DNA of 64,000 nt from an uncultured Gammaproteobacteria bacterium (GTDB lineage Bacteria; Pseudomonadota; Gammaproteobacteria; GCA-001735895): contig CAJXUC010000003.1 of the NCBI GenBank assembly GCA_913061315.1, forward strand, positions 53,925 through 117,924, in the 5' to 3' direction. Shown here one piece after another: positions 40,553 through 51,751 of the stretch; position 1 is the stretch's first letter; the number at the start of each line of letters is the position of its first letter. A program made the position numbers and the translations under genes. Under the pieces are notes generated by a model. The model had not been told where the DNA came from, searched no databases, and saw only the letters and a list, made by a program, of their open reading frames with translations.

Positions 40553-42001
40553 ATGTCAGAATTCATCCAGCCTAATTTAATTCCAGTAATACCTGAAATG
40601 GTAATGTTGGCGATGACCTGTCTAGTACTTGTGGTCGATTTATTTTTACCTCAAGCCAAACGAGGCTTTACCTTATTTCTCACGGTACTCACTTTATTAC
40701 TTACAGCAGCCGCTGTAATCGCCATAGCGCCAGCTGATACTGTTTCAACCTTTGGCGGGTCCTTTATATTGGACCAACTTGCGGTAACATTAAAAGTGGC
40801 CATCCTCTTGATTAGTGCTCTCGTATTTATTTATTCACGTGACTACCTCAAGGATCACGATATTTATAAAGGTGAGTACTATGTGCTTGGCTTATTCGCA
40901 GTGCTGGGCATGATGATCATGACTTCGGCTCACAGCTTCTTATTAGTTTATCTAGGTCTGGAATTACTATCATTATCGCTTTACGCCATGATTGCTTTTA
41001 ATCGGAAGTCTATTCAGGCATCAGAATCAGCGATGAAATATTTTGTACTTGGCGCTATGGCTTCGGGTCTACTTTTGTACGGTATATCTATTTTCTATGG
41101 CATTACTGGAACGCTCGATCTTAATCAAGTATCGGATGTTGTTAGGATGCAATTAACCGAAAATCCGATTGCACTTTCTTTTGCCCTGACTTTTATTGTT
41201 GTTGGTTTATCATTTAAGCTGGGTGCGGTGCCATTCCACATGTGGCTACCGGATATTTACCAAGGAGCGCCGACATCAGTTACTTTGTTTATTGGAACTG
41301 CGCCTAAGATTGCTGGCTTTGCTATGGCAATAAGACTGCTAGTTGATGGTCTATCTGATTTGCAAGCTGAGTGGTCTCAAATGCTGCTAGTTCTGGCCGT
41401 TGTTTCGATGGCGCTGGGTAATATTGTTGCTATCGTACAAACCAACTTTAAGAGAATGTTGGCTTACTCAACAGTATCTCATGTTGGTTTTATTATGCTT
41501 GGACTATTGTCTGGCACAGAGGTGGGTTACTCGGCGGCTATGTTTTATACCTTAACCTATGCGATTACGGCCTCTGTAGCGTTTGGTGTATTAATGTTAC
41601 TGAACCGTGAGGGCTTTGAAGCTGAAAATATTGACGATTTGACTGGGCTCAATAATAAAAACCCCTGGTATGCTGCCTTACTTGCTATTGCACTATTTTC
41701 TATGGCTGGGTTGCCACCGACAGTTGGCTTCTATGCCAAGTTAAGTGTTATTCAGGCGGTTGTTAGCATTGATATGGTTTGGCTTGCGGTGGTTGCTGTT
41801 TTATTATCAGTTATCGGTCTCTTCTACTATTTACGAGTGGTTAAAGCTATGTACTTTGATCCATCTGATGAAGGTCGTGAGTTAACCATTAAAGAATCAT
41901 TAGATGTAAAAATACTCTTGAGCTTAAATGGTTTGAGTCTACTTGGGCTTGGTATATTCCCCTCTGGTTTAATGGCCTATTGTATTTTGGCTTTCAGTTA
42001 A
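40553..42001 (+). CDS. nuoN: NADH-quinone oxidoreductase subunit N
   Basis: The 482-residue, 14-helix antiporter-like subunit that ends the operon. Markers: YLGLELLSLSLYAMIAF, FKLGAVPFHMWLPDIYQGAPTS (read as PFHMWLPDIYQGAPTS), and YSTVSHVGFIMLG. With nuoA-M it completes all 14 subunits of bacterial complex I. No clear terminator was seen before the tRNA promoter. Confidence 0.97.
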   Translation: MSEFIQPNLIPVIPEMVMLAMTCLVLVVDLFLPQAKRGFTLFLTVLTLLLTAAAVIAIAPADTVSTFGGSFILDQLAVTLKVAILLISALVFIYSRDYLKDHDIYKGEYYVLGLFAVLGMMIMTSAHSFLLVYLGLELLSLSLYAMIAFNRKSIQASESAMKYFVLGAMASGLLLYGISIFYGITGTLDLNQVSDVVRMQLTENPIALSFALTFIVVGLSFKLGAVPFHMWLPDIYQGAPTSVTLFIGTAPKIAGFAMAIRLLVDGLSDLQAEWSQMLLVLAVVSMALGNIVAIVQTNFKRMLAYSTVSHVGFIMLGLLSGTEVGYSAAMFYTLTYAITASVAFGVLMLLNREGFEAENIDDLTGLNNKNPWYAALLAIALFSMAGLPPTVGFYAKLSVIQAVVSIDMVWLAVVAVLLSVIGLFYYLRVVKAMYFDPSDEGRELTIKESLDVKILLSLNGLSLLGLGIFPSGLMAYCILAFS

Positions 42002-42094
42002 GTTCTTATTCTGTCATAAAGTAGTGGGTTGCTAGTCTCTTAAATTAACTTTTTAGTTTTAATAGTATTCTGATAAAAACTTCTTAATTACTGC

Positions 42095-42123
42095 TTGTAA
42101 ATAGTAACCAACATGGCTATTAT
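42095..42123 (+). promoter_or_regulatory. Promoter of tRNA-fMet
   Basis: TTGTAA (42095-42100) and TATTAT (42118-42123) are separated by exactly 17 bases. The following GCCGTCC is a GC-rich discriminator, a feature of stringently controlled stable RNA promoters. The tRNA starts 14 bases past the -10 element. Confidence 0.7.
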
Positions 42124-42136
42124 GCCGTCCTTCTGA

Positions 42137-42213
<77 letters not shown>

Positions 42214-42267
42214 AACATACTGGCTATTGACTATTTGATGTCAGAAAGCAAGTTTATAGTCAGTTTT

Positions 42268-42292
42268 AAAGGGCCCTTTATGGGCCTTTTTT
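42268..42292 (+). terminator. Terminator between tRNA-fMet and rimP
   Basis: AAAGGGCCC (42268-42276) pairs with GGGCCTTTT (42282-42290), including one G-T pair, over a 5-base loop, and ends in a run of six T (42287-42292). Readthrough would let the tRNA promoter also feed rimP-nusA, as known for the E. coli metY-nusA operon. Confidence 0.75.
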
Positions 42293-42319
42293 ATTGGTTT
42301 AATTTTAAGGTCTAACTGC

Positions 42320-42766
42320 GTGAAAGATTTATCTGAATTGTTTGAACCAGTGGTAGAGGCGATGGGTTATGAATTCGTCGGTGTTGAATTTACTGGTGGG
42401 TCTGGCCATGGCACATTGTCTATCTACATTGACCGTGAGCAGGGTGTAGATGTCGATGATTGCGCTTCAATTAGCCATCAAGTGAGTGCTATTCTTGATG
42501 TGGAAGATCCCATTCAGCAGGCATTTGATCTTCAGGTATCATCACCGGGTATCAATCGGCCACTATTTAAGTTAAGTGATTATGATCGATTTGTTGGTGA
42601 GATTATTAAGATTAAGTTAGATGTTGCCCTTAACGGGAGAAAGAATTTCAAAGGCATTTTGAATGGTGTGGTTCAGTCAAAATTGGTACAGGTCGATGTT
42701 GATGGTGAGAATTTTCAGCTACCTTTTTTAGATATCGGTAAAGCTAACTTGGTAGGTCAATTTTAA
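42320..42766 (+). CDS. rimP: Ribosome maturation factor RimP
   Basis: A 148-residue 30S assembly factor. Conserved pieces are EAMGYEFVGVEF, LSIYIDREQGVDVDDC, VSSPGINRPLF. The start is GTG at 42320. The gene heads the rimP-nusA-infB cluster, with 115 bases before nusA. Confidence 0.96.
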   Translation: MKDLSELFEPVVEAMGYEFVGVEFTGGSGHGTLSIYIDREQGVDVDDCASISHQVSAILDVEDPIQQAFDLQVSSPGINRPLFKLSDYDRFVGEIIKIKLDVALNGRKNFKGILNGVVQSKLVQVDVDGENFQLPFLDIGKANLVGQF

Positions 42767-42881
42767 TTATTTAATGTTGGTCTCACCGGCCTGTGGTGCC
42801 TTTAATAAGTAGATGTACAGATTATAGATTATAGTTAGAACGAAGAAATTCAAAGCATTCTATATATTATGAGAAACAACA

Positions 42882-44387
42882 ATGGAAAATAAAGAGATTC
42901 TGTTAGTAGCAGATACAGTTTCAAATGAGAAGGGTGTTGATCGCGAAGTTATTTTCGAAGCAATTGAAGCCGCTTTAGCATCTGCCACTAAAAAGAAGCG
43001 CGGCCAGGAAATTGAAGTCCGAGTTGATATTGATCGAAAAACGGGTGACTATGATACTTATCGCCGCTGGGAAGTCGTATTGTCGGGCGATAATGGTCTT
43101 GAAGAGCCCTTACGACAAACAAGTCTTGAAGCAGCCCAATACGAACAGCCAGAAATCCAACTGGGTGAGTTCATAGAGGAACAAATTGATTCTGTTGAAT
43201 TTGGTCGAATAGCCGCTCAAACAGCCAAACAAGTAATTGTCCAGAAAGTTCGAGAAGCCGAACGTCGCAAAGTAATTGACGCATACATAGAAAAAGAAAA
43301 TAGTCTCGTCATGGGTCAAGTTAAGCGTGTGGAGCGGGGAAACGTTTATGTTGACCTTGGTGATAATGCCGAAGGATTTATCCCACGTGAAGAAATGATT
43401 CCACGTGAATCAATGCGCCCGGGTGACCGTGTCCGTGGTTTCTTATACAAAATTGCATCTGAAGTACGGGGTCCTCAATTATTCATTAGTCGTACTGCTC
43501 CAGAATTCCTAATGGAGTTATTTAAGCTTGAGGTGCCTGAAGTAGGGCAGGGCTTAATCGAAATCATCGCAGCCGCTCGTGATCCAGGTATGCGAGCTAA
43601 AATTGCTGTCAAAAGTAATGAGCCAAGAATGGATCCTGTAGGTGCCTGCGTTGGTATGCGCGGTTCTCGCGTTCAGTCAGTGTCTAACGAGTTAGCGGGT
43701 GAACGGGTAGATATTATTTTATGGGATGATAATCCAGCTCAATTTGCTGTTAATGCCATGTCACCTGCAGAGGTAACGTCGATTGTTATTGATGAAGAAA
43801 AAGGGTCAATGGATATTGCTGTCCCAGAAGATAAATTATCACAAGCCATTGGTCGAGGTGGGCAAAACATCAAGTTGGCTAGCCAGCTGACGGGTTGGAC
43901 GCTTAACGTTATGGATGAAGCCGCCGCAGAAGAGAAATCTGAAGGTGAGTCTCGACAGCTAGTCGAAAACTTTATGGAGCAGCTTGATGTCGACGAAGAA
44001 GTGGCCGTAATTCTTGTTCAAGAGGGCTTAACGACTATTGATGAAGTCGCCTATATTCCTGAAGCTGAGCTTGTTGAAATAGATGAATTTGATGAAGATA
44101 TTGTTAAAGAATTGCGTGGCCGTGCTCGTGATGCACTGTTAACTTTGGCCATTGCAAAAGAGGCAGCCAGTGGTTCAGTTAAACCACAAGATGACCTTCT
44201 GAATATGGAATTTATGACTGATGAATTGGCTAATCAGCTATCAAAACGTGGTATTTGTTCCATGGAAGACCTTGCAGAGCAATCAACTGATGAGCTTGAA
44301 GAGAATGAAGGCTTAGACGCTGAATTCGCTGGTCAGTTAATAATGAAAGCGCGCGAACCGTGGTTTGCAGAAGACGGCGCTAAGTAA
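42882..44387 (+). CDS. nusA: Transcription termination/antitermination factor NusA
   Basis: The 501-residue protein has the N-terminal polymerase-binding domain, S1 domain (about 135-200), KH1 and KH2 domains ([12 protein letters not shown] and [14 protein letters not shown]) and two acidic C-terminal repeats typical of gammaproteobacterial NusA. It controls pausing and termination and participates in antitermination. Followed by infB after 58 bases. Confidence 0.97.
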   Translation: MENKEILLVADTVSNEKGVDREVIFEAIEAALASATKKKRGQEIEVRVDIDRKTGDYDTYRRWEVVLSGDNGLEEPLRQTSLEAAQYEQPEIQLGEFIEEQIDSVEFGRIAAQTAKQVIVQKVREAERRKVIDAYIEKENSLVMGQVKRVERGNVYVDLGDNAEGFIPREEMIPRESMRPGDRVRGFLYKIASEVRGPQLFISRTAPEFLMELFKLEVPEVGQGLIEIIAAARDPGMRAKIAVKSNEPRMDPVGACVGMRGSRVQSVSNELAGERVDIILWDDNPAQFAVNAMSPAEVTSIVIDEEKGSMDIAVPEDKLSQAIGRGGQNIKLASQLTGWTLNVMDEAAAEEKSEGESRQLVENFMEQLDVDEEVAVILVQEGLTTIDEVAYIPEAELVEIDEFDEDIVKELRGRARDALLTLAIAKEAASGSVKPQDDLLNMEFMTDELANQLSKRGICSMEDLAEQSTDELEENEGLDAEFAGQLIMKAREPWFAEDGAK

Positions 44388-44445
44388 TCTGTAACGAAAA
44401 GCTAAAGAAACCAGCTATCAACCATTTGCATTAGGACAGATAAAC

Positions 44446-47082
44446 ATGGCAAACGCGACAGCAAAACAACTCTCAGAAGTCATTGGCATCAGTGTCGACA
44501 AGCTGCTGGATCAATTGAGTGCAGCCGGTGTGAAAGTCGCGGGTGCGGATGATCCAATTTCTGAAGAAGATAAATTAAAACTACTTGAATCTCTTCGAAT
44601 CAATCAAGGTAATGGGGAGGCAAGTGGGCCGCCAAAATTAACTTTGAATCGCAAGAGTAAAAGCGAATTAAAAGTGTCCGGTGTGTCGGGCCGTAATGCC
44701 ACCACCAAAACAATTAATGTTGAGGTTCGAAAAAAACGAACGTTTGCTCGCCCATCGGACGTTGAACCAGAGGTTGGCGTATTAGCCCTTGCTGACAGTG
44801 AAATAGCACCTGTTGTAGAAAATTCAGCAGATGTTGAAATTACTGCTGTTGAAGAGGTGCTTGAGCAGGTTGTTGATCCCGTCGCTTTGGCAGCAGCAAA
44901 AGAAGCTGAAAAAGCGTCTGTTCGTGAAGCAGATCAAGCTCGACTAGTCATGGAAAAAGAGCATGCTGAAGCGGAAAAGCAAGCTTACTCAAAAAGCCTT
45001 CAGGAAGTTGAGGCAGCGCAAGGTATTATTGTTAAAAAAATGGCAGATGCTGCTGCCGCATCAGCAGCGGAAGACGCTGCTAAAGTGGCTTTAGAAGAAG
45101 CTTCTCGAGCAGCAGCAGCAGCCGTAGCAAATGACGAGAAAAGTGGTAAGTCAGGTAAGCGTGGTGAAGACAAAGGGACCCGCTACGGCCGCAAAGAATT
45201 ACATGTGAAACCCGGAGGCAAGCAAGGTGCTGGCGGCCGCAAGCAAAAATTTAAAAAGAGTCGCAGACAGGTCAATGATCCTGATAATGCGCATGGTTTT
45301 GCAATGCCTACATCGCCAATTATTCGTAACGTTGAGATTTCTGATTCGATGACGGTTGGCGAATTGGCTCAAAAAATGGCAGTTAAGGCCGGTGATGTTG
45401 TAAAGGCTTTGATGCAATTAGGTAGCATGTCGACTATTAATCAAATCCTAGACGTTGATACCGCGACGTTGGTCGTAGAAGAAATGGGTCATAATGTCAT
45501 TGCTGTCGTTACCGAGGATGATTTTGAAAATAAGTTATTCGAGAATGTTGCTGATGCGAGTGAAGAGACATGGTCTCGACCTCCAGTGGTGACCATCATG
45601 GGTCATGTTGATCATGGTAAAACTTCTCTGCTCGATTATATTCGTAAGTCACGTGTAACCTCAGGAGAAGCTGGTGGCATTACGCAGCATATCGGTGCCT
45701 ACCACGTAGAAACTGATCACGGTATGATTACCTTTTTAGATACACCGGGTCATGCTGCTTTTTCAGCTATGCGTGCTCGTGGTGCTCAAGCAACGGATAT
45801 TGTTGTATTGGTTGTTGCCGCTGATGATGGTGTTATGCCACAAACTAGAGAAGCCATTGACCACGCTCGTGCCGCCAACGTACCACTCGTTATTGCAGTT
45901 AACAAAATGGACAAAGAAAATGCAGACCCAGACCGCGTAAAGAGTGAGCTAGCGGCATTAGAAGTCATTCCTGAAGATTGGGGTGGTGAAAACATGTTCA
46001 TTCATGTCTCTGCGATTACTGGAGACGGTGTTGAAAAGCTACTTGAATCAATTTTACTTCAGTCTGAACTGTTGGAATTGAAAGCCCCTAATACGGGGAG
46101 TGCAAAAGGGATTGTTGTTGAGGCAACGCTTGATAAAGGGCGAGGCCCTGTTGCTACCATTTTGGTTCAGTCAGGCGAGTTAAAGAAAGGCCAGCTACTT
46201 CTTGCAGGTACTCAATATGGTCGCGTTCGTGCTATGTATGACGAGACGTCAAAAGCTGTTGACAGTGCTGGTCCATCAATTCCCATTGTAGTGCTCGGCC
46301 TTTCTGGTGTTCCAAACGCTGGAGACGAGGTATTTGTTGTTGAGAATGAGCGCAAGGCGAGAGAGTTCGCTCAAGCTCGTGAATCTAAGATACGCGAAGC
46401 TAAGCTTACCGATCAGCATAAAACTAAGCTGCAGGGTATGTTTGATGCAATGACAGAAGGAGAAATATCTGAAGTCAACGTATTAATCAAGGCCGATGTA
46501 CAGGGCAGTGCTGAAGCTATTCGTGAAGCATTACACAAACTATCTACAGATGAAGTACGCGCTAATATCATTAGCTGTGGTGTTGGTGGATTGAGTGAGT
46601 CAGATATCAATCTTGCTGCGGCATCATCTGCCATGGTCGTTGGCTTTAATGTTCGTGCAGACAATGCTGCAAAACGTGCAGCTGAGAGTGGTGGGGTTGA
46701 TATTCGCTATTACAGTATCATCTATGAAGTCATTGATATCGTTAAAGCTGCCATGTCAGGTATGTTGGCACCAGAAGCTCGCGAGAACATACTGGGTCTA
46801 GCGACCGTTAAAGAAGTTTATAGCTCGCCCAAGTTTGGTGATGTTGCTGGATCAATGGTTGTCGACGGTGTTGTTCGTAAAGGTCTTCCAATTCGTGTAT
46901 TACGCGACAATGTTGTTATCTATGAAGGTGAGCTTGAGTCATTAAGGCGCTTCAAGGATGCAGTCGAAGAAGTTCGAATGGGTACTGAGTGTGGTATCGC
47001 GGTGAAGAACTATAATGACGTTCGCCCGGGTGATCAAATAGAAGTATTTGAGCGAGTAGAAATTGCGCGTTCTCTTGCTTAG
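44446..47082 (+). CDS. infB: Translation initiation factor IF-2
   Basis: An 878-residue GTPase. An N-terminal IF2_N domain (about 1-50) is followed by a long Ala/Glu/Lys-rich linker, a second IF2_N-like domain, then the G domain with GHVDHGKT starting at residue 386, DTPGH and NKMD, and C-terminal domains that bind fMet-tRNA. The linker includes alanine-rich coiled-coil-like stretches around residues 145-230. The same region holds the cognate initiator tRNA gene. Confidence 0.97.
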   Translation: MANATAKQLSEVIGISVDKLLDQLSAAGVKVAGADDPISEEDKLKLLESLRINQGNGEASGPPKLTLNRKSKSELKVSGVSGRNATTKTINVEVRKKRTFARPSDVEPEVGVLALADSEIAPVVENSADVEITAVEEVLEQVVDPVALAAAKEAEKASVREADQARLVMEKEHAEAEKQAYSKSLQEVEAAQGIIVKKMADAAAASAAEDAAKVALEEASRAAAAAVANDEKSGKSGKRGEDKGTRYGRKELHVKPGGKQGAGGRKQKFKKSRRQVNDPDNAHGFAMPTSPIIRNVEISDSMTVGELAQKMAVKAGDVVKALMQLGSMSTINQILDVDTATLVVEEMGHNVIAVVTEDDFENKLFENVADASEETWSRPPVVTIMGHVDHGKTSLLDYIRKSRVTSGEAGGITQHIGAYHVETDHGMITFLDTPGHAAFSAMRARGAQATDIVVLVVAADDGVMPQTREAIDHARAANVPLVIAVNKMDKENADPDRVKSELAALEVIPEDWGGENMFIHVSAITGDGVEKLLESILLQSELLELKAPNTGSAKGIVVEATLDKGRGPVATILVQSGELKKGQLLLAGTQYGRVRAMYDETSKAVDSAGPSIPIVVLGLSGVPNAGDEVFVVENERKAREFAQARESKIREAKLTDQHKTKLQGMFDAMTEGEISEVNVLIKADVQGSAEAIREALHKLSTDEVRANIISCGVGGLSESDINLAAASSAMVVGFNVRADNAAKRAAESGGVDIRYYSIIYEVIDIVKAAMSGMLAPEARENILGLATVKEVYSSPKFGDVAGSMVVDGVVRKGLPIRVLRDNVVIYEGELESLRRFKDAVEEVRMGTECGIAVKNYNDVRPGDQIEVFERVEIARSLA

Positions 47083-47143
47083 TTACACAAAGCTATTGAG
47101 CTTCCTGACATGAACTTTCAATCAATCAACTTCGACAAGATTA

Positions 47144-47512
47144 ATGCCTAAGGATTATTCACGTAGTGACAGGCTTGCCTCACAAATTCATCGTGAGTTG
47201 GCCGGTTTAATTAATAATAGTGTCAAGGATCCGCGGATGTCACCCTCAAGTGTGCTTGAAGTGGAAGTGACTAAGGATCTATCTCAAGCTAAAGTTTATT
47301 TTAGTGTACTCGATCAGGAAGCGGCGGAGGAAACGCTCCATGCTCTTAAACGCGCTAGTGGCTTTTTACAGCGCGAAATTGGTCGTGTTTTGAAATCTCG
47401 ACTGACCCCAAAGTTATTATTTGTTTATGACGATACAGATATTCGTGGTCGCAATATGTCTGAATTAATTGATTCAGCTATTGAAAAAGACAAGGCGAAT
47501 TCATCCGAATAA
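47144..47512 (+). CDS. rbfA: 30S ribosome-binding factor RbfA
   Basis: A 122-residue KH-like protein needed for late 16S rRNA processing and cold growth. Conserved: QIHRELAGLI, VKDPRM, VEVTKDLSQAKVYFSVL. It starts 61 bases after infB and its stop overlaps the truB ATG by one base. Confidence 0.96.
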   Translation: MPKDYSRSDRLASQIHRELAGLINNSVKDPRMSPSSVLEVEVTKDLSQAKVYFSVLDQEAAEETLHALKRASGFLQREIGRVLKSRLTPKLLFVYDDTDIRGRNMSELIDSAIEKDKANSSE

Positions 47513-48438
47513 TGGGTCGAGGTTCAAGTAAACCAGCAGGATTTCGTGACGTTGATGGCATTCTTTTACTGAATAAACCCCTTGGAATTACTTCAAACAA
47601 AGCGCTGCAGATGGCTCGACACCTATTTAAAGCTAACAAAGGTGGGCATACTGGCAGTCTTGATCCGCTAGCCTCAGGCATGTTGCCTATTTGCTTTGGT
47701 GAGGCGGCAAAATTCTCATCTTACCTACTGGATGCAAGTAAAAGTTACCGGGCTATTTGCCATCTGGGTAAAACAACCTCAACAGGTGACGCTGAAGGGG
47801 AAATAACGTCTGAATCTACTGTTAATGTGACTGAGGCTGATATTACTGCAGTACTTAAATCGTTAACTGGGTCGATTCAACAAATACCGCCAATGTATTC
47901 AGCCTTAAAGCACAAAGGGCAGCCGCTTTATCGGTTAGCGAGAAAAGGCAAGGAAGTTGAGCGTGCAGCAAGAACCGTAGAAATATATAAACTGGCTCAG
48001 CTAAGTTTTGATGGTTTTCAATTAGAAATAGACGTTCATTGCTCTAAGGGTACCTATATTCGTACTATCGCTGAAGACATTGGAAGTGCGTTGGGTTGTG
48101 GTGCATTCGTCAGTTTACTCGATCGTAAGGCGGTTCATCCTTATTGGCAAGAGCCTAGTTATACTCTGGATTATTTAACTGAGTTAGCTGAACAAGGCCT
48201 CGACGTTTTAGATCAGTGCTTGCTACCAGTAAAAAGTGCGTTAACAGATTTGCCAGAACTAATAATTGATACTACGGCGGTTGATTTGTTAAAAAACGGT
48301 GTCGCAGTTGAAGCCCATAATGCAAAGCATAGCAGCCTATTAAGCCTTGTCGCCGAAAGTGGTGAATTTATCGGCATCGGGAAGATATTACCAAATGGTT
48401 TGATAGCGCCAAAGAGATTAATGAATACAGCAAGATAA
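47512..48438 (+). CDS. truB: tRNA pseudouridine-55 synthase TruB
   Basis: The 308-residue enzyme makes pseudouridine 55 in the T-loop. Catalytic Asp51 lies in GGHTGSLDPLASGMLP. Other markers are LLLNKPLGITSN, QIPPMYSALKHKGQPLYRLAR and CSKGTYIRTIAEDIG. A C-terminal PUA-like extension is present. It overlaps rbfA by one base. Confidence 0.97.
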   Translation: MGRGSSKPAGFRDVDGILLLNKPLGITSNKALQMARHLFKANKGGHTGSLDPLASGMLPICFGEAAKFSSYLLDASKSYRAICHLGKTTSTGDAEGEITSESTVNVTEADITAVLKSLTGSIQQIPPMYSALKHKGQPLYRLARKGKEVERAARTVEIYKLAQLSFDGFQLEIDVHCSKGTYIRTIAEDIGSALGCGAFVSLLDRKAVHPYWQEPSYTLDYLTELAEQGLDVLDQCLLPVKSALTDLPELIIDTTAVDLLKNGVAVEAHNAKHSSLLSLVAESGEFIGIGKILPNGLIAPKRLMNTAR

Positions 48439-48468
48439 ACGCTGCACTAAAGGGTCGGAATTTAAACT

Positions 48469-48529
48469 GGTAGAATTCCATAAAAGGCCTTGTTACTGCC
48501 TGCTCTGCTAGGTAGAATACCAGCCTTTT
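48469..48529 (+). promoter_or_regulatory. rpsO leader: direct repeat and long hairpin
   Basis: GGTAGAATTCC (48469-48479) recurs as GGTAGAATACC (48511-48521). AAAAGGC (48482-48488) can pair with GCCTTTT (48523-48529). The element lies 22 bases before the rpsO start. In E. coli S15 represses its own translation through a leader pseudoknot, so an S15-binding element here is plausible. It could equally be an intergenic processing or terminator site. Confidence 0.35.
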
Positions 48530-48550
48530 CGGGTCTACGAGGTTATATCC

Positions 48551-48820
48551 ATGTCAATGACAGCTGATCAAAAGCGAGAAATCGTTTCTGTGCACCAGCA
48601 ATCCGAAGGTGATACAGGTTCACCTGAGGTGCAGGTTGCACTACTTTCACACCAAATTAAGCATTTAACTGAGCATTTTAAAGAGCATATCCATGACCAT
48701 CACTCTCGTCGCGGCCTGCTTAAAATGGTTAATACGCGTCGTAGCTTATTAGACTATTTAAAATCTAAAAATCAGGGTCGATACCGAGAGTTGATCGGAA
48801 AGTTGGGTCTACGCCGCTAG
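48551..48820 (+). CDS. rpsO: 30S ribosomal protein S15
   Basis: The 89-residue protein has E. coli length. The 16S rRNA-binding helix [22 protein letters not shown] is clear (read as [16 protein letters not shown]). It is a primary 30S assembly protein. The pair rpsO-pnp is conserved, with 44 bases between them. Confidence 0.98.
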   Translation: MSMTADQKREIVSVHQQSEGDTGSPEVQVALLSHQIKHLTEHFKEHIHDHHSRRGLLKMVNTRRSLLDYLKSKNQGRYRELIGKLGLRR

Positions 48821-48864
48821 TAAAATATTTACCATGACTTTGAATAACTCTAGAGAGATAAAGT

Positions 48865-50979
48865 GTGAATCCAATTAAAAAGACATTTCAGTACGGCGAG
48901 CACGAAGTTACCTTGGAAACTGGCGAGATAGCGCGTCAAGCAGGCGGTGCTGTTCTTGTTAATATGGCGGATACCATCGTGATGGTAACCGTGGTAGGTA
49001 TGAAAAAAGCCGACCCTAGTCGTGGCTTTTTTCCATTAACTGTTGACTACATTGAAAAGACTTATGCTGCGGGCAAAATCCCAGGTGGTTTTTTCAAGCG
49101 TGAAGGTCGTCCAAGTGAAAAAGAGACATTAACCTGTCGTCTAATCGACCGACCTATACGGCCATTGTTTCCAAAAGGTTTCATGAATGAAGTTCAGGTT
49201 GTTGCTACTGTTATTTCAATGAACACTGATATTGACCCTGATATCCCAGCCTTAATTGGTGCCTCTGCAGCTATTTCTATTTCCGGTATGCCATTCAACG
49301 GCCCAATTGGTGCTGCGAGAATAGGTTATAAGGATGGTGAATACATTTTAAATCCGAGCATTAGCCAACTGGTCGATTCCGATCTTGATCTCGTGGTTGC
49401 TGGTACTGACAAAGCGGTATTAATGGTTGAATCTGAAGCCAATCGTTTGTCAGAAGAAGTTATGCTGGGATCAGTAGTTTATGGTCATGAGCAACTTCAA
49501 ACAGTGGTTCAGGCAATTAAAGAATTCAGTGCTGAAGTTAATACCACTCCTTGGGAATGGGCGGCACCTGAAGCTGATTTGTCTTTGGCTAATCTTGTCA
49601 GCAATCAATCAACCGCAGCGATTACCGAAGCTTATGCTATTGCTGACAAGCTAGATCGCCAGGAAAATTTATCAGCAGTGCGAAGCAGTGCTGTTGCTGC
49701 TCTAGTCAGCGATGTTGACGGTTCACCTAGTGAGTCAGCTGTTCGCGAAACATTTGGCAAGTTAGAAAAGAAAATCGTTCGCGATAGAATTATTTCTGGC
49801 GAAAGGCGTATCGATGGACGTGATACTCGCACCGTTCGTCCGATTGCGATCCGCACTGGTTTGCTTCCAAGAACACACGGTTCAGCACTTTTTACCCGTG
49901 GTGAGACTCAGGCCATTGTAGTGACAACTCTGGGTACTGGTCGTGACGCGCAAATCATTGACGCAATCGAAGGTACGCGTAAAGAAAATTTTATGATGCA
50001 TTACAACTTTCCACCATCAAGTGTTGGTGAGTGTGGTCGTGTTGGTACACCTAAGCGTCGAGAAATTGGCCATGGTCGTTTAGCTAAGCGTGGCGTTCAA
50101 GCCGTCATGCCGTCGGTGGATGATTTCCCTTACGTCATTCGAGTCGTAGCAGAAATTACTGAATCCAATGGTTCATCATCAATGGCTAGCGTCTGTGGCG
50201 CGAGTTTGTCAATGATGGATGCAGGTGTACCTCTAAAAGCTCCCGTGGCTGGCATCGCTATGGGTTTGATTAAAGAAGATGCAGGCTTTGCTGTATTGTC
50301 CGATATCTTGGGTGACGAAGACCACCTAGGTGACATGGATTTTAAAGTTGCGGGTACTACAGATGGCATTACTGCGTTGCAAATGGATATCAAGATAGAC
50401 GGCATTACTACTGAGATCATGGAGAAAGCGCTCGAGCAAGCTAAAGACGGTCGTTTGTTTATTCTTGACGAAATGTCTAAGGTTATTACCGAAGGCCGTG
50501 AGGAAATGTCTGAGTTTGCTCCTCGTTTGGTTACTTTTAAAATTAATCCTGAAAAAATTCGTGATGTTATTGGTAAAGGTGGTTCTACCATCCGAGCAAT
50601 TACTGAAGAAACAGGCGCAAGCATTGAAATTGATGATGACGGTGTAGTCAAAATAGCCTCGGTAGAGAAAGCCGCCGGCGATGAGGCAAGACGCAGAGTC
50701 GAAATGGTTATTGCTGAGGTCGAAGTTGGAACTATCTACGAAGGTAAGGTTGCCAAGATCATGGACTTTGGTGCATTTGTCAATATTCTTCCTGGAAAAG
50801 ATGGACTCGTTCATATTTCGCAAATTTCAGATGAACGTGTCGAGAATGTCAGCGACAAGCTAACTGAAGGTGATATGGTCAAGGTCAAAGTACTCGAAGT
50901 CGATCGTCAAGGTCGTATTCGTTTAAGTATGAAAGCCGTAGCAGAAGACGCTGCAGCAGAGACAACAGAGTCAGCTTAA
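48865..50979 (+). CDS. pnp: Polyribonucleotide nucleotidyltransferase (PNPase)
   Basis: A 704-residue phosphorolytic 3'-5' exoribonuclease of the degradosome. Two RNase PH-like domains (about 1-210 and 310-540) are joined by a helical domain. KH (about 555-615, with [12 protein letters not shown]) and S1 (about 620-690, with [13 protein letters not shown]) domains follow. The start is GTG at 48865. A Rho-independent terminator follows. Confidence 0.98.
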   Translation: MNPIKKTFQYGEHEVTLETGEIARQAGGAVLVNMADTIVMVTVVGMKKADPSRGFFPLTVDYIEKTYAAGKIPGGFFKREGRPSEKETLTCRLIDRPIRPLFPKGFMNEVQVVATVISMNTDIDPDIPALIGASAAISISGMPFNGPIGAARIGYKDGEYILNPSISQLVDSDLDLVVAGTDKAVLMVESEANRLSEEVMLGSVVYGHEQLQTVVQAIKEFSAEVNTTPWEWAAPEADLSLANLVSNQSTAAITEAYAIADKLDRQENLSAVRSSAVAALVSDVDGSPSESAVRETFGKLEKKIVRDRIISGERRIDGRDTRTVRPIAIRTGLLPRTHGSALFTRGETQAIVVTTLGTGRDAQIIDAIEGTRKENFMMHYNFPPSSVGECGRVGTPKRREIGHGRLAKRGVQAVMPSVDDFPYVIRVVAEITESNGSSSMASVCGASLSMMDAGVPLKAPVAGIAMGLIKEDAGFAVLSDILGDEDHLGDMDFKVAGTTDGITALQMDIKIDGITTEIMEKALEQAKDGRLFILDEMSKVITEGREEMSEFAPRLVTFKINPEKIRDVIGKGGSTIRAITEETGASIEIDDDGVVKIASVEKAAGDEARRRVEMVIAEVEVGTIYEGKVAKIMDFGAFVNILPGKDGLVHISQISDERVENVSDKLTEGDMVKVKVLEVDRQGRIRLSMKAVAEDAAAETTESA

Positions 50980-51002
50980 GTTAAATTAGTTCAAAGCTAA
51001 AT

Positions 51003-51034
51003 TAAAGAGGGTGCTTATATAGCGCCCTTTTTTT
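51003..51034 (+). terminator. Rho-independent terminator after pnp
   Basis: GGGTGC (51009-51014) and GCGCCC (51022-51027) pair over a 7-base loop with one T-G pair, then seven T (51028-51034). It closes the rimP-pnp cluster. Confidence 0.9.
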
Positions 51035-51178
51035 ATAGATTTAATAAAATTATTGGAAGTGGCTTAACTATATTACGATCTTACTATTGTAAGTTAATAA
51101 TGTTTATTATGATAAAGCTCTGAATTCCTTAGGACGTAATCAACAAATTACATAGCGTTGAATCATTGCCTTTAAATT

Positions 51179-51646
51179 ATGACTATTATTCTGTTAACGC
51201 ATGAAAGAGAGTGTAACAAAAATACGAATACAGGCTCGTTGGTTCTCGACGTATTAGGGGAAAGTGCGCAGATTGTTGTATGGAATAGGGTGACACCTAA
51301 TCCTCAACTCTTAAAAAAAATTGCTGAAGGTTCTATTGCTTTAGTGTTTCCCTCAGTCGATAGTCAGCTTGTCTCAGAGGCACCTGATTTTGAAAACTAC
51401 CTTATTATTGACGGTACCTGGCAAGAAGCACAGAAAATATATAATCGAAGTCCTTATTTGAAAGGGTTGCCAGCAGTCAAACTCTTATTAAATAAACCCT
51501 CTGTCTATCACTTGAGGCGTAATCAACGTGAGGGTGGATTGTGCACGGCTGAGAGTACGATTGAAATACTTAACGCCGGTGGTTTTTCAATGCTCGCAAA
51601 TGACTTAGAAATACGATTAATAAGACATATGGCGACATTTAAATAA
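51179..51646 (+). CDS. Short DTW-domain protein, tRNA aminocarboxypropyltransferase family
   Basis: The 155-residue protein has the DTW domain of TapT/YfiP-like enzymes, which place an acp group on uridine in tRNA. Motifs: THERECNKNTNTGSL, IDGTWQEAQKIYNRSPYL, and LRRNQREGGLCTAESTIE. E. coli YfiP starts with a zinc-like Cys motif before this. Here a TAA two codons before the ATG rules out a longer frame, so the Cys motif is absent. Substrate tRNA is not known from sequence. The gene stands alone on the plus strand after the pnp terminator. Confidence 0.85.
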   Translation: MTIILLTHERECNKNTNTGSLVLDVLGESAQIVVWNRVTPNPQLLKKIAEGSIALVFPSVDSQLVSEAPDFENYLIIDGTWQEAQKIYNRSPYLKGLPAVKLLLNKPSVYHLRRNQREGGLCTAESTIEILNAGGFSMLANDLEIRLIRHMATFK

Positions 51647-51649
51647 AGA

Positions 51650-51733
51650 GGCTCGATAAAAGAAATCTCCTGAATATTATACCAAGAGCTTCATCGAGCC
51701 ATCCTTACGATCAAAAGTCATTTTATAAAATGA
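51650..51733. repeat. Inverted repeats between convergent genes
   Basis: GGCTCGAT (51650-51657) and ATCGAGCC (51693-51700) form a perfect 8-bp stem over 35 bases. TCATTTTATAAAATGA (51718-51733) is a perfect 16-base palindrome. They lie between the DTW gene and the zinc-finger gene, so they may act in termination or mRNA stability. No strong T-tract follows either. Confidence 0.5.
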
Positions 51734-51751
51734 TAGCTCTAGTGGTTAAAA

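Noticed and set aside
50130..50823. Minus-strand frames of 173 and 165 codons inside pnp
   Set aside because: Antisense to conserved PNPase sequence, without coding features.
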